Source: CAZEIW01 sp964512305 (GTDB taxonomy: Bacteria; Pseudomonadota; Gammaproteobacteria; Burkholderiales; Burkholderiaceae_F). From it: DNA of 40,646 nucleotides. Of this stretch, positions 32,363 through 40,646 are shown one piece after another. The stretch lies in contig CAZEIW010000165.1 of NCBI GenBank assembly GCA_964512305.1, positions 1-40,646 of the forward strand. Direction: 5' to 3'. Positions within the stretch are counted from its first letter, which is position 1, and every line of letters starts with the position of its first letter. The notes beneath the pieces are model-generated. The model was not told the origin of the DNA, ran no database searches, and saw only the letters and a program-made list of their open reading frames with translations. The position numbers and the translations under genes were made by a program.

Positions 32363-33826
32363 CTAGATCAGCACGATGTCGTACTGCTCCTGGTGATACA
32401 TCGACTCGACCTGCCTCGAGATCGGCTTCCCGATGAAGTCCGACAGCATCGCCAGGGACTGCGACTCCTCCTCGAGGAACAGGTCGATGACCTTCTGCGA
32501 CCCCAGGATCCGGAACTCGCGCGCATCGCCGAACTGCCGCGCCTCGCGCAGGATCTCGCGCAGGATCTCGTAGCACACGGTGCGGGCGGTCTTCAGTTCG
32601 CCGCGGCCTCCGCACACCGGGCAGGGCTCGCACAGCACGTGCGCGAGCGATTCGCGCGTGCGCTTGCGGGTCATCTCGACCAGGCCGAGCTGCGTGAAGC
32701 CGCTCACGGTCATGCGCGTGCGGTCGCGCGCAAGCGCCTTGCGGAACTCCGACAGCACCGCGTCGCGGTGCGCGGCGTTGACCATGTCGATGAAGTCGAC
32801 GACGATGATGCCGCCCAGGTTGCGCAGGCGCAGCTGGCGCGCGATCGACTGCGCCGCTTCCAGGTTGGTCTTGAAGATCGTGTCGTCGAAGTTGCGCGTG
32901 CCGACGAAGCCGCCGGTGTTGACGTCGATCGTCGTCATCGCCTCGGTCTGGTCGATGATCAGGTAGCCGCCGCTCTTCAGGTCGACCCGGCGCGCGAGCG
33001 CCTTTTCGATCTCGTCGTCGATCAGGTACAGGTCGAACAGAGGGCGCTCGCCGGTGTAATGCACCAGCTTCGGCAGCACCTGCGCGACGTACTGCGAGGC
33101 GAACGCCTGAAGCGAGACGAAGTTCTCGCGCGAATCGATCTGCACCGACGCGGTCTCGTCGGTCACCACGTCCCGCAGCACCCGCTGCGCGAGCGACAGT
33201 TCCTGGTACAGCAGGCTCTGCGGCGGGACTTGCGACGAGGCCTCGCGGATCTGCATCCAGCGCTTGCGCAGGTATTCGATGTCGGCGCGCAGGTCCTCCT
33301 CGGGCGCGTCTTCGGCGCTGGTGCGGATGATGTAGCCGCCGGTCTCGTCGGGCGGCACCAGCCGGGCCAGCGTCTCGCGCAGGTGAGTGCGCTCGGCCTC
33401 GTCCTCGATCCGCTGCGACACGCCGATGTGCGGGTCCTGCGGCAGATAGACCAGCATGCGGCCCGCCAGGCTGATCTGGGTCGACAGGCGCGCGCCCTTG
33501 GTCCCGATCGGGTCCTTCACCACCTGCACCAGCAGCGAGTCCCCTTCGTGCACGAGGCGCTCGATCGGCGGCGCCTTGTCGCCGGCGAACTGGCGGGTTT
33601 CCCAGATGTCCGCGACATGCAGGAAGGCCGCGCGTTCCAGTCCGACGTCGACGAAGGCGGACTGCATGCCGGGCAGCACGCGCGCGACGCGGCCCAGGTA
33701 GACGTTGCCGACCAGGCCGCGGGTCGCGGAACGCTCGATCTGAAGCTCCTGCACCACGCCGGCAAGCAGCACGGCGACGCGCGTCTCCTGCGGCGTGATG
33801 TTGATGAGGATGTCTTCGGCGGACAC
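32363..33826 (-). CDS. rng: Ribonuclease G
   Basis: 487 residues from GTG 33826, matching RNase G (489 in E. coli) and aligning with its start (EDILINITPQETRVA). It cuts single-stranded AU-rich RNA and matures the 5' end of 16S rRNA. Visible family parts are the S1-like domain (GNVYLGRVARVLPGMQSAFVDVGLERAAFLH), the DNase I-like catalytic core (DQTEAMTTIDVNTGGFVG with metal-binding Asp, and IARQLRLRNLGGIIVVDFIDM) and the zinc-link CxxC (CEPCPVCGGRGE). The reading frame stays open upstream; ATG 33913 would add 29 residues not found in the family, and neither start has a strong ribosome binding site. It follows maf as in other betaproteobacteria. Confidence 0.94.
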   Translation of the reverse strand: MSAEDILINITPQETRVAVLLAGVVQELQIERSATRGLVGNVYLGRVARVLPGMQSAFVDVGLERAAFLHVADIWETRQFAGDKAPPIERLVHEGDSLLVQVVKDPIGTKGARLSTQISLAGRMLVYLPQDPHIGVSQRIEDEAERTHLRETLARLVPPDETGGYIIRTSAEDAPEEDLRADIEYLRKRWMQIREASSQVPPQSLLYQELSLAQRVLRDVVTDETASVQIDSRENFVSLQAFASQYVAQVLPKLVHYTGERPLFDLYLIDDEIEKALARRVDLKSGGYLIIDQTEAMTTIDVNTGGFVGTRNFDDTIFKTNLEAAQSIARQLRLRNLGGIIVVDFIDMVNAAHRDAVLSEFRKALARDRTRMTVSGFTQLGLVEMTRKRTRESLAHVLCEPCPVCGGRGELKTARTVCYEILREILREARQFGDAREFRILGSQKVIDLFLEEESQSLAMLSDFIGKPISRQVESMYHQEQYDIVLI

Positions 33827-33959
33827 GGTGTTTCTTGCCGGGTGGGCAGCCTGGGAACCGGCCGCGTCGGCACCGGCGCCCGCGGCGCCCGCATCATAAA
33901 GGGCGGAGGTCATGTCGATGCCGATGTCGAAGCCACGGTGCAATCATCTCGTGAACGCC

Positions 33960-34580
33960 CTATAGGATTCTTATGCCGGCGCGCGTCAGCAGCGCCGCGG
34001 TCTCCATCAGCGGCAGTCCGACCACGCCGGAGTAGCTGCCCTGCAGCCACTCGATGAAGACCGCGGCCCGCCCCTGGATCGCGTAGCCGCCGGCCTTGTC
34101 GTAGGGCTCCGCGGTCGCGCAGTAGCGCTCGATCTCGGCATCGGAGACTTCTCGCAGCGTCACCTGCGAGACCGATTCGGCGGTCCAGACCTGATCCAGG
34201 CGGCCGCTGGCGGTCGCCAGCGCCACTGCCGTGCGGACCTCGTGGGTCCGGCCGGCGATGCGACGCAGGAACGCCGCCGCCTGCGCGGGATCGACCGGCT
34301 TGCCGAGGATCTCGCCGTCGACCACAACGACGGTGTCGGCGGCGAGCACGGGCTTGACCATCATCGATCGCCCGGCCAGTGCGCGCAGGCCGACCTCGGC
34401 CTTCTCGCGCGCGATCCGCAGGTTGTAGGTCTGCGGGTCCTCGCCGCTGTGCTGCAGCTCGTCGACATCGGCCCCGCGCCCCTTCGAGATCCGCAGCAGC
34501 AGGGTTTCGAAGCGTGCGCCGATCTGCTGCAGCAACTCACGCCGGCGCGGACTGCGGGAGGCGAGATAGAAATCGGCCAT
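33960..34580 (-). CDS. maf: Maf-like nucleoside triphosphate pyrophosphatase
   Basis: 206 residues. Maf proteins hydrolyse noncanonical or modified nucleoside triphosphates (dTTP/UTP or m7GTP types) to monophosphates and are linked to septum control. The N-terminal YLASRSPRRRELLQQIG motif and the catalytic segment VLAADTVVVVDGEILGKP are clear, and the C-terminal GYAIQGRAAVFIEWLQGSYSGVVGLPL is typical. The QGRAAVFIEWLQGSYS region favours the dTTP/UTP pyrophosphatase (YhdE-like) subgroup over YceF. It lies between rng and rlmH on the minus strand with small gaps, as part of the conserved block. Confidence 0.94.
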   Translation of the reverse strand: MADFYLASRSPRRRELLQQIGARFETLLLRISKGRGADVDELQHSGEDPQTYNLRIAREKAEVGLRALAGRSMMVKPVLAADTVVVVDGEILGKPVDPAQAAAFLRRIAGRTHEVRTAVALATASGRLDQVWTAESVSQVTLREVSDAEIERYCATAEPYDKAGGYAIQGRAAVFIEWLQGSYSGVVGLPLMETAALLTRAGIRIL

Positions 34581-34626
34581 GGAGAACTATCGCACGATCG
34601 GCATGGCACGGCGCCATGCGGAAAGA

Positions 34627-35094
34627 TTACTCCCGGTGATACGGATGGTTGCCGATGATCGACCAGGCGCGGTAGATCTGCTCCGCGAGGACCACGCGGG
34701 CCAGCGCGTGGGACAGCGTCAGGCTGGACAGGCGCAGGCGCAGGCGGGCGGCGTGGAGCAGGGAGGGGTCGAGACCGTCGGCGCCGCCGATCAGGAACGC
34801 GACGGCCTCGGCATCGTCGCGCCAGCGGGCGAGCTCCTGCGCGAAGCGGCGGGTGTTCCAATCGGTGCCTGTTTCGTCGAGGGCCACCACCATGGCGCCC
34901 GAAGGGAGCAATGCGCGTAGGCGGTCCGCTTCCGCAGCGCGCAGCCGCTCGACGGCCCGGCCGCTGCGGGGTTCGGGTTTGACAGCGTGGATGGTGACCG
35001 CGAAGTCCTTGGGGAAACGCGAGAGGAAGTCCTCGATCGCCTGGTCCGCCCAGGCGGGGAGGCGGTGGCCGACGGCGAGGATGGCGAGCTTCAT
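34627..35094 (-). CDS. rlmH: 23S rRNA pseudouridine-1915 N3-methyltransferase RlmH
   Basis: 155 residues, exactly the family size. RlmH uses SAM to methylate pseudouridine 1915 in helix 69 of 23S rRNA on assembled ribosomes. The SPOUT knot motifs are visible: LDETG in the middle, LIGGADGLDPSLL and the C-terminal LTLSHALARVVLAEQIYRAWSIIGNHPYHRE with its Tyr-His tail. It is separated from rsfS by 118 bases that contain a palindromic repeat, the only loose junction in this block. Confidence 0.96.
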   Translation of the reverse strand: MKLAILAVGHRLPAWADQAIEDFLSRFPKDFAVTIHAVKPEPRSGRAVERLRAAEADRLRALLPSGAMVVALDETGTDWNTRRFAQELARWRDDAEAVAFLIGGADGLDPSLLHAARLRLRLSSLTLSHALARVVLAEQIYRAWSIIGNHPYHRE

Positions 35095-35140
35095 CGGAGT
35101 CGAACGCCATGGGGGTGCGGTGCCTTGCCCCGACGGGGAT

Positions 35141-35159
35141 CCCCGGGACAAGCCCGGGG
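35141..35159. repeat. Short palindromic intergenic repeat
   Basis: CCCCGGG at 35141-35147 pairs with CCCGGGG at 35153-35159 around the loop ACAAG, with flanking GGGAT and ATGAC. This is the pattern of a widespread dispersed repeat in GC-rich proteobacteria. It lies between rsfS and rlmH and may form an RNA hairpin there. No other copy was seen in the window. Confidence 0.6.
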
Positions 35160-35212
35160 ATGACGCCTGCCGCGGGTTTGCCTGTTGCCAGGCACCTCGT
35201 TCGGTGTCGCGT

Positions 35213-35584
35213 TCAACCGGCTGCTCGCGCCCGCGGCGGGACCGCAAGCTTGACCCTCACTGGCTTGCCGCCCCATATCTCCGCCAGGCCGTAGTACGCG
35301 CGTACGGGCGGTTGCATGATGTGCACGACGATCTCGCCCAGGTCGACCAGTACCCATTCGCCGGTCTCGGCGCCCTCGACGCTGATCACCGTCGCGCCGG
35401 CTTCCTTGGCCTTCTCGACCACGCTGGAAGCGAGCGCGCGGGTCTGCCGGTTCGAGGTGCCGCTTGCCAGCACCACGCGGTCGAACAGGTTCGACAGGTG
35501 CTCCGTGTTGAACACCTCGATGTCGTGGGCTTTGACGTCCTCGAGCGCGTCGACCACGAGACGCTGCAGTTTCCTCAGTTCCAT
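35213..35584 (-). CDS. rsfS: Ribosomal silencing factor RsfS
   Basis: 123 residues. RsfS binds ribosomal protein uL14 and keeps the subunits apart during starvation. The diagnostic blocks are present: NTEHLSNLFDRVVLASGTSNRQTRALASSVVEKAKEAG and GAETGEWVLVDLGEIVVHIMQPPVRAYYGLAEIWGG. The C-terminal tail is slightly longer than in E. coli and basic. It follows nadD by 4 bases, the usual nadD-rsfS coupling. Confidence 0.96.
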   Translation of the reverse strand: MELRKLQRLVVDALEDVKAHDIEVFNTEHLSNLFDRVVLASGTSNRQTRALASSVVEKAKEAGATVISVEGAETGEWVLVDLGEIVVHIMQPPVRAYYGLAEIWGGKPVRVKLAVPPRARAAG

Positions 35585-35588
35585 GCCT

Positions 35589-36284
35589 TTATCGATACAG
35601 CCCCTCCGACCGGATATGTTCGAGCACGGCTGCGGGCACGATCCGCGCCAGGCGTTCGCCCGCCGCCGCGTCCACCGACGCGAGCAGCGCGCGGATCTCG
35701 GTCGCCGAGCAGTCGACCGGCGTCATCGGGAACTCGATCGTCGTTCCCGCCGGCTTGTCGCGCAGGCTCGCGGCCGATGCGCGATGCCGCTCGACGAAGG
35801 CCGCCACCGGCGCAGGCAGCGCTCCGGCGGTGCCCGCGCGCCGGGCCACCGCCAGGTGCGCCCAGTCGGTCAGCCGTTGCCACTCGCGCCAGGTGTCGAG
35901 GCGTTGCAGCTGGTCGGAGCCCAGGATCCACACCAGCGGCACCCGCGGCCCGCAGGCCGATCGCAGCTCGCGCAGCGTGTCGACGGTGTAGGTCGGGCCG
36001 GAGCGCTCGATTTCGAGCCGGTCGAGCGAAAAGCCGGGCTCGCCAGCGATCGCCAGCTCGACCATCCGCGCGCGCTGCGCGGCCGGCGTCGTCGGCCCCT
36101 TCTGCCACGGCTGCCCGGCGGGAATGAAACGTACTTCGGCGAGCTCGAGGCGATCGCGCGCGGCACGCGCGAGCGCAAGGTGGCCGACGTGGATCGGGTC
36201 GAACGATCCGCCCAGCAGGCCGATCGGCCCGGCCGCGTGGCGCGCGATGCCCGAAGCGGCGGCGAGGCTCAGGACGAGATCCAA
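35589..36284 (-). CDS. nadD: Nicotinate-nucleotide adenylyltransferase NadD
   Basis: 231 residues. NadD converts nicotinate mononucleotide and ATP to deamido-NAD. The nucleotidyltransferase motif GGSFDPIHVGH is at residues 25-35 (His32 and His35), and the SATEIRALLA segment near the C-terminus corresponds to the ISSTxIR motif. The first 18 residues precede the usual start and may be an extension or an over-long start choice. It overlaps hemF by 16 bases. Confidence 0.95.
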   Translation of the reverse strand: MDLVLSLAAASGIARHAAGPIGLLGGSFDPIHVGHLALARAARDRLELAEVRFIPAGQPWQKGPTTPAAQRARMVELAIAGEPGFSLDRLEIERSGPTYTVDTLRELRSACGPRVPLVWILGSDQLQRLDTWREWQRLTDWAHLAVARRAGTAGALPAPVAAFVERHRASAASLRDKPAGTTIEFPMTPVDCSATEIRALLASVDAAAGERLARIVPAAVLEHIRSEGLYR

Positions 36285-37249
36285 TCGCGCGCCGGCAGGA
36301 AATCGGTGTAGAGGCGCGCCTCGTCGCTGCCAGGCGCCGGCTTCCAGTCGTACCGCCAGGCGACCTGCGGCGGCATCGACATCAGGATCGATTCGGCGCG
36401 GCCGCCGGACTGCAGCCCGAACAGCGTGCCGCGGTCGTAGACGAGGTTGAATTCAACGTAGCGGCCGCGCCGGATGGCCTGGAATTCGCGCTCGCGATCG
36501 CCATAGGCGACGTTGCGGCGGCGCTCGACGATCGGCGCGTAGGCGTCGATGAAACGGTCGCCGAGCGAGCGCACCATCGCGAAGCTGCGCTCGAATCCCG
36601 GCTCGTTGAAATCGTCGAAGAACACGCCGCCGATGCCGCGCGCCTCGTTGCGGTGCTTCAGGAAGAAATACCGGTCACACCATTGCTTGAAGCGCGGGTA
36701 GAAGTCGGGGCCGAAAGGTGCCAGCGCGTCGCGGCAGGCGGTGTGGAAGTGGCGCGCGTCTTCCGCAAAGCCGTAGTAGGGCGTGAGGTCCATGCCGCCG
36801 CCGAACCACCAGACCCCGGTCGCGGCGCCCGCGCGCGTGGCATTGAGCATGCGCACGTTCATGTGCACGGTCGGGACGTACGGATTGCGCGGGTGCAGCA
36901 CCAGCGACACGCCCATGGCCTCGAATCCGCAGCCGGCGAGCTCCGGCCGCACCGCGCTCGCCGAGGGCGGCAGCCGGTCCCCGTGGACGTCGGAGAAGCC
37001 GATCCCGGCGCGCTCGAACAGCGCGCCTTCTTCGAGGATGCAGGTCGTGCCGCCACCGCGCAGCGCGTCGCCCTCGGGCCGGCGCCACTCGTCGCGTGCG
37101 AAGGCCTTGCCGTCGAGGCGCTCGAGCGCGGCGACGATCCGCCGCTGCAGGTCGACCAGGTACGCGCGCACCGCCGCGGGCTCGGCGTGGCCGCCGGGCC
37201 GGTCCGCGACTGCCGGCTCGCCCCGCGGGCGGCCTGCCGCACCCGTCAC
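36269..37249 (-). CDS. hemF: Oxygen-dependent coproporphyrinogen III oxidase HemF
   Basis: 326 residues from GTG 37249. HemF oxidatively decarboxylates coproporphyrinogen III to protoporphyrinogen IX with O2, so the host lives with oxygen at least part of the time. Family motifs are clear: GGGTTCILEEGALFERAG, HMNVRMLNATR, WWFGGGMDLTPYYGF, GGVFFDDFNEPGFERSF and RYVEFNLVYDRGTLFGLQSGGRAESILMSMPP. The start overlaps the peptidase stop (GTGA), so the genes are translationally coupled. The reading frame runs far upstream into the peptidase as an artefact of high GC and is not coding there. The first 25 residues are a Gly/Arg-rich extension beyond E. coli HemF (299). Confidence 0.95.
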   Translation of the reverse strand: MTGAAGRPRGEPAVADRPGGHAEPAAVRAYLVDLQRRIVAALERLDGKAFARDEWRRPEGDALRGGGTTCILEEGALFERAGIGFSDVHGDRLPPSASAVRPELAGCGFEAMGVSLVLHPRNPYVPTVHMNVRMLNATRAGAATGVWWFGGGMDLTPYYGFAEDARHFHTACRDALAPFGPDFYPRFKQWCDRYFFLKHRNEARGIGGVFFDDFNEPGFERSFAMVRSLGDRFIDAYAPIVERRRNVAYGDREREFQAIRRGRYVEFNLVYDRGTLFGLQSGGRAESILMSMPPQVAWRYDWKPAPGSDEARLYTDFLPARDWISS

Positions 37250-39258
37250 CGCAGATGCCTCGCGATGAATTCCAGCACGGCCCCGTACCACGCGACGATG
37301 TTGCGCGGCTTCAGGATCCAGTGGTTCTCGTCCGGAAACAGCAGCAGCTCGCTCGGCACGCCGTGGTATTGCAGCGCTTCGAACAGGTTGAGCGCCTCGC
37401 CGACCGGGCAGCGGTAGTCCTTCTCGCCGTGGATCACCAGGGTCGGCGACTTCCACTGGCTGACGTAACGAACGGGCGCATAGCGGTCGAAGCGCTGCGG
37501 ATCGGCGTACGGGTTCTCGCCGCCCATCTCGATGTACCACGACGGCGGGTGGTCGGTGACGCCGGTGAACGCCGCCATCGTGAACACGCTCGCGTGCGTG
37601 ATCAGGCAGCGGAAGCGGTCGGTCTGGGTGCCGATCCAGTTGGTCATGTAGCCGCCGAAGGACCCGCCCATCGCCATCATGCGGCGCCCGTCGATGTCGG
37701 GCCGCGCCGCCAGCGCGTCGGCGACCGCCATCAAGTCCTTGTAGCACTGGCCGCCCCAGACATTGCCCCAGATCCCCTGCACGAACGCCTGGCCGAACCC
37801 GGTCGATCCGCGCGGATTCGGAAGAGCCACCGCGTATCCCTGGGCGACCGGCAGCAGCGGGTTCCAGCGCCAGTGCCAGCCGTCGGCGTCCATCCCCATC
37901 GGGCCGCCGTGGATCCAGAAGAGCAGCGGCAGGCGCTCGCTTGCACCGGCGGGCCGCTTCGGTTTGACGAGGAAGTAGTGGATCGGAACGCCGTCGGTGG
38001 AGGTGACGGCGCCGTTCTCGACCTCGGCGAAGGCGGCGGCCTCGAGGCCGGACAGGCGCGCGGGAATCCGCGGCGTCGCATCGCCGCCGGATTCGAGCAC
38101 GAACGGCTCCGGCGCCTCCAGCAGCGTCGAGCGGATGCCGGCGACTCGTCCGTCGGGCAGCGCGACCAGCCCTTCGTGCGTGCCGCCGGCGGAGCGGCTG
38201 GTGCACCGCCGCACGCGTCCGCCGGCCACATCGACTTCGAACACCGGGTGCAGGCCTTCGTCGTCGGCACTGACGAACAGGTGCTTGCCGTCGGGCGCCC
38301 AGGCCAGTTCGGCCGGCCAGCGGTCCCAGTCGCCCGCGAGGTCGCGGACCGTGCCGTCCTTCAAGCCGATCAGCGCCAGTTGCGGCCGCGGCGCATGGGT
38401 GGGCGACCGCCGGCTGCGAATCACCGCGAGCCGCGCGCCGTCGGGCGAGAAGCGCGGCGACTCGCAGTTCGTGAGGGGCGCGCCGCCGAGCACGCGCGCC
38501 TCGGCGGTGACGCAGTCGATGACCGCCACGGCGCTGTCCTCTTCGCGATCGGCGCCGACGCTGGCGATCTTGACCGCGACCCGGCTCCCGTCGGCCGAAA
38601 CGTCCAGTTGCGGCTCGACGGCGAACTCGCGCCGCGCCTGCGGCGTGAGGTCGGTGCGGCCATCGGCCAGCGCGCCCTCGTGGCGCGTCGATTCGTACGC
38701 GATCACGTGCACGAACGCGTGGTCGTCGTTGTCGTGCAGCCAGTGATCCCAGTGGCGCGCCGGCTGGCGCAGCACGCGGCGCGCGCTCGGCCCGTCTTTT
38801 GCGCGCCGGGTCGCGGTCTCGCGCTGCTTGTCCGGTTCGACCCCCGCCAGCACCGGCGCCAGCAGCACGAGACGGTCGACGTTGCGGGCGAAGGCGAACG
38901 CGGCCACGCCGAGCGGCTCGTCGGTGAGCTGGACCGGCTCGCCGCCTGCAAGCGGCAGCAGCCAGACCTGCATCCGCTTGTCGGCTTCGTCGTCCGGCTT
39001 GACCGCCACCGGCGTCCGGTTGGACAGGAACGCCAGGGCGCCGTCGTGGCGGAAGCACGGCGCGCCGTCCTTGCTCTCGCCGCGCGTGAGCTGCGTCGCG
39101 GGCGAGCCGTCGACCGGCACCCTCCACAGATCGGACACGTACTTGGCACCTTCGCGATCGAGCCGCTGGACGGCCACCGCGAGCCAGGAACCGTCGGGCG
39201 CTGCCGCTACTTCGGACACGCGGCGGGCGGCAATGTGCTGTTCGATCGTGTACGTCAA
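37246..39258 (-). CDS. S9 family (prolyl oligopeptidase-type) serine peptidase
   Basis: 670 residues. The N-terminal 400 residues form a beta-propeller gate of TolB/WD40-like blades (for example SEVAAAPDGSWLAVAV, PRFSPDGARLAVIRS, ELAWAPDGKHLFVSA). The C-terminal alpha/beta hydrolase holds the catalytic triad: Ser533 in GGSFGGY, Asp614 in GEKDYRCP and His646 in ENHWI. The layout fits acylaminoacyl/oligopeptide peptidases of clan SC. No signal peptide is present, so it is cytoplasmic. It is inserted between purD and hemF, overlapping hemF by four bases. It ends peptide breakdown by releasing dipeptides or acyl-amino acids, but specificity is not assignable from sequence. Confidence 0.93.
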   Translation of the reverse strand: MTYTIEQHIAARRVSEVAAAPDGSWLAVAVQRLDREGAKYVSDLWRVPVDGSPATQLTRGESKDGAPCFRHDGALAFLSNRTPVAVKPDDEADKRMQVWLLPLAGGEPVQLTDEPLGVAAFAFARNVDRLVLLAPVLAGVEPDKQRETATRRAKDGPSARRVLRQPARHWDHWLHDNDDHAFVHVIAYESTRHEGALADGRTDLTPQARREFAVEPQLDVSADGSRVAVKIASVGADREEDSAVAVIDCVTAEARVLGGAPLTNCESPRFSPDGARLAVIRSRRSPTHAPRPQLALIGLKDGTVRDLAGDWDRWPAELAWAPDGKHLFVSADDEGLHPVFEVDVAGGRVRRCTSRSAGGTHEGLVALPDGRVAGIRSTLLEAPEPFVLESGGDATPRIPARLSGLEAAAFAEVENGAVTSTDGVPIHYFLVKPKRPAGASERLPLLFWIHGGPMGMDADGWHWRWNPLLPVAQGYAVALPNPRGSTGFGQAFVQGIWGNVWGGQCYKDLMAVADALAARPDIDGRRMMAMGGSFGGYMTNWIGTQTDRFRCLITHASVFTMAAFTGVTDHPPSWYIEMGGENPYADPQRFDRYAPVRYVSQWKSPTLVIHGEKDYRCPVGEALNLFEALQYHGVPSELLLFPDENHWILKPRNIVAWYGAVLEFIARHLR

Positions 39259-39274
39259 GCTTTCCCTTCCTCGT

Positions 39275-40549
39275 TCAACCGGCCCCGCCGAGCGCGCGGT
39301 GCCCGATATCGGTGCGGTAGTGCAGTCCTTCGAATCGTACCTGCGTCAGGGCATCGTAGGAGCGCCGGCGCGCCGAGCGCACCGTCTCGCCCAGCGCGGT
39401 CACGCACAGCACGCGCCCGCCGCTCGTCAGCAGGCGGCCGCTGTCGATTCGAGTCCCCGCGTGGAAGACCATGCAATCCTCGGTGTCTTGAGGCAGACTC
39501 TCGATCAGGTCGCCGGTGCGAGGCTGGTCGGGATATCCGTGCGAGGCCACCACGATGCCGAGCGCGGTGCGCCGATCCCATTGCGCCTCGACGCCATCCA
39601 GCCGGCCGTCGATCGCGTGCTCGATCAGCTCGGCGAGGTCCGATTTCAGCCGCATCATGATCGGCTGCGTTTCCGGGTCGCCCAGGCGGCAGTTGAACTC
39701 GAGCACGCGCAGCTGCCCGTCGCGTCCGATCATCAGCCCGGCGTACAGGAAACCGGTGTAGGCGTGACCCTCGGCCGCCATGCCGGCGATCGCCGGGTCG
39801 ATCACCTCGCGCAGCGCGCGCGCATGGATCTGCGGCGTCACCACCGGCGCGGGCGAGTACGCGCCCATGCCGCCGGTGTTCGGGCCCTGGTCGGCGTCGA
39901 GCAGCCGCTTGTGGTCCTGCGACGAGGCGAGCGCCAGCGTGCGGTGGCCGTCGCTCACGACGATGAAGCTCGCCTCCTCGCCGTCGAGGAAGTCCTCGAT
40001 CACGACGCGCGCGCCGGCGGCGCCGAGGCGTCCGCTGCCGAGCATCGCGTCGACCGCCGCGTGCGCCTGCTCGGACGTCTGCGCGACCACGACTCCCTTG
40101 CCGGCGGCGAGGCCGTCCGCCTTCACCACGATCGGCGCGCGCCTGGCGCGCAGATACTCGTGCGCCTCCGCGGCGCCGGTGAACGTCCGGTAGGCCGCGG
40201 TCGGGATCGAGTGGCGCAGCATGAAGCCCTTCGCGAAATCCTTCGACGACTCGAGCTGCGCGGCCGCGCGCGTCGGGCCGAAGATGCGCAGCCCCCGGGC
40301 GCGGAAGAGGTCGACGATGCCGGCGGCGAGCGGCGCCTCGGGACCGACCACGGTGAAGGCCATCTTCTCGCGCGCGGCGAAGCCGGCCAGCTGCTCGTTG
40401 TCGGTCAGCGGCACGTTCTGCAGCCTCGGATCGCGCGCGGTGCCGCCGTTTCCCGGCGCCACGTAGACGCGCTGCACGCGCGGCGACTGGGCGATCTTCC
40501 AGGCGAGCGCGTGCTCGCGCCCGCCGCCGCCGACGACGAGGATTTTCAT
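39275..40549 (-). CDS. purD: Phosphoribosylamine-glycine ligase PurD
   Basis: 424 residues, full family length. PurD joins glycine to phosphoribosylamine with ATP in the second step of purine synthesis. Family parts: the N-terminal MKILVVGGGGREHALAWKIAQSP, the ATP-grasp core (IVVKADGLAAGKGVVVA and VVIEDFLDGEEASFIVVSDG), the GPNTGGMGAYSPAP motif, and LEFNCRLGDPETQPIM with metal-binding Glu and Asn. It is the first gene of the minus-strand block; the repeat element at the window's right edge lies just upstream, in the region where its promoter would be. Confidence 0.97.
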   Translation of the reverse strand: MKILVVGGGGREHALAWKIAQSPRVQRVYVAPGNGGTARDPRLQNVPLTDNEQLAGFAAREKMAFTVVGPEAPLAAGIVDLFRARGLRIFGPTRAAAQLESSKDFAKGFMLRHSIPTAAYRTFTGAAEAHEYLRARRAPIVVKADGLAAGKGVVVAQTSEQAHAAVDAMLGSGRLGAAGARVVIEDFLDGEEASFIVVSDGHRTLALASSQDHKRLLDADQGPNTGGMGAYSPAPVVTPQIHARALREVIDPAIAGMAAEGHAYTGFLYAGLMIGRDGQLRVLEFNCRLGDPETQPIMMRLKSDLAELIEHAIDGRLDGVEAQWDRRTALGIVVASHGYPDQPRTGDLIESLPQDTEDCMVFHAGTRIDSGRLLTSGGRVLCVTALGETVRSARRRSYDALTQVRFEGLHYRTDIGHRALGGAG

Positions 40550-40571
40550 GCGGGCGACGCCGCGAAAATCT

Positions 40572-40646
40572 CCCCTTTCCCGCTTCGCGGGAGAGGGGCC
40601 GGGGGTGAGGGCGAGCGCTCGAAGCTTCGCTCCGCACCCTCACCCC
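40572..40646. repeat. Second, truncated copy of the nested inverted repeat element
   Basis: It starts with an imperfect hairpin at 40572-40598 (CCCCTTTCCCGC, loop, GCGGGAGAGGGG type). Then come GGGGGTGAGGG at 40601-40611, a spacer that contains CGAAGCTTCG, and CCCTCACCCC at 40637-40646, where the window ends. The spacer matches the reverse complement of the spacer in the 22064-22165 copy, so this is the same element in the other orientation. It lies 23 bases upstream of the purD start. Confidence 0.75.

Noticed and set aside
36269..39127. Frame continuous through hemF and the S9 peptidase, as if fused
   Set aside because: The upstream part is Arg/Ala/Pro-rich shadow of the peptidase frame. 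HemF starts at GTG 37249, directly overlapping the peptidase stop.
1..40646. CRISPR array, tRNA, rRNA, transposase or prophage genes
   Set aside because: None was seen on reading: there are no regularly spaced repeats and no transposase-, integrase- or phage-type proteins. I could not run tRNA or CRISPR detection tools.

Overview
The window is about 40.6 kb of very GC-rich, densely coded proteobacterial DNA with no gene-free stretch over 300 bases. The right-hand housekeeping block on the minus strand (purD, an S9 peptidase, hemF, nadD, rsfS, rlmH, maf, rng) is in the order typical of Betaproteobacteria, especially Burkholderiales. The host is therefore most likely a betaproteobacterium. Several left-hand families (beta-barrels of the myxobacterial type, paired TolR-like proteins, AgmX/PglI C-terminal domain) are better known from Myxobacteria and some Gammaproteobacteria. 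No tRNA, rRNA, CRISPR array or transposase was seen.

Region 1 (50-18369, all plus strand). After an AhpD-like peroxidase-related gene comes a long run of tightly packed, often overlapping genes that looks like one or two transcription units. It has a redox half: ApbE flavin transferase, a large PD40/haem-motif lipoprotein, a small haem-motif lipoprotein, two outer-membrane beta-barrel proteins (one with an SH3 domain), a TlpA thioredoxin, a DUF4266 lipoprotein and a DUF3570 outer-membrane protein. It also has an energised-envelope half: an exported coiled-coil protein, three TPR proteins (two of them lipoproteins), a small exported protein, TolQ/ExbB, two TolR/ExbD proteins and a TonB-like AgmX/PglI protein. 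The parts list resembles the Agl/Glt machinery of Myxococcus: a proton-driven inner-membrane motor, TPR proteins in the periplasm and beta-barrels in the outer membrane. Here it is joined to a flavin/haem/thiol module. This is the best candidate for an undescribed system in the window. One of the two TolR-like proteins has Asn in place of the proton-carrying Asp.

Region 2 (18391-27219, mixed strands): arfB, a TraB/GumN lipoprotein, a metallophosphoesterase, an unrecognised protein with an HExxE motif, a hairpin-rich repeat element, an SPFH/NfeD membrane pair, an acyl-CoA synthetase and a two-TM K+ channel-like protein with two RCK modules.

Region 3 (27259-32199, minus strand): a four-gene operon of unrecognised proteins. 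It encodes two lipoproteins, a small helical protein and a 775-residue membrane protein. A plausible sigma70 promoter with a palindromic spacer precedes it. This is a second candidate novel system.

Region 4 (32363-40549, minus strand): the conserved rng-maf-rlmH-rsfS-nadD-hemF-S9 peptidase-purD block for RNA processing, nucleotide sanitation, ribosome maturation, NAD, haem and purine synthesis. A second, truncated copy of the region 2 repeat element lies at the right edge, upstream of purD.
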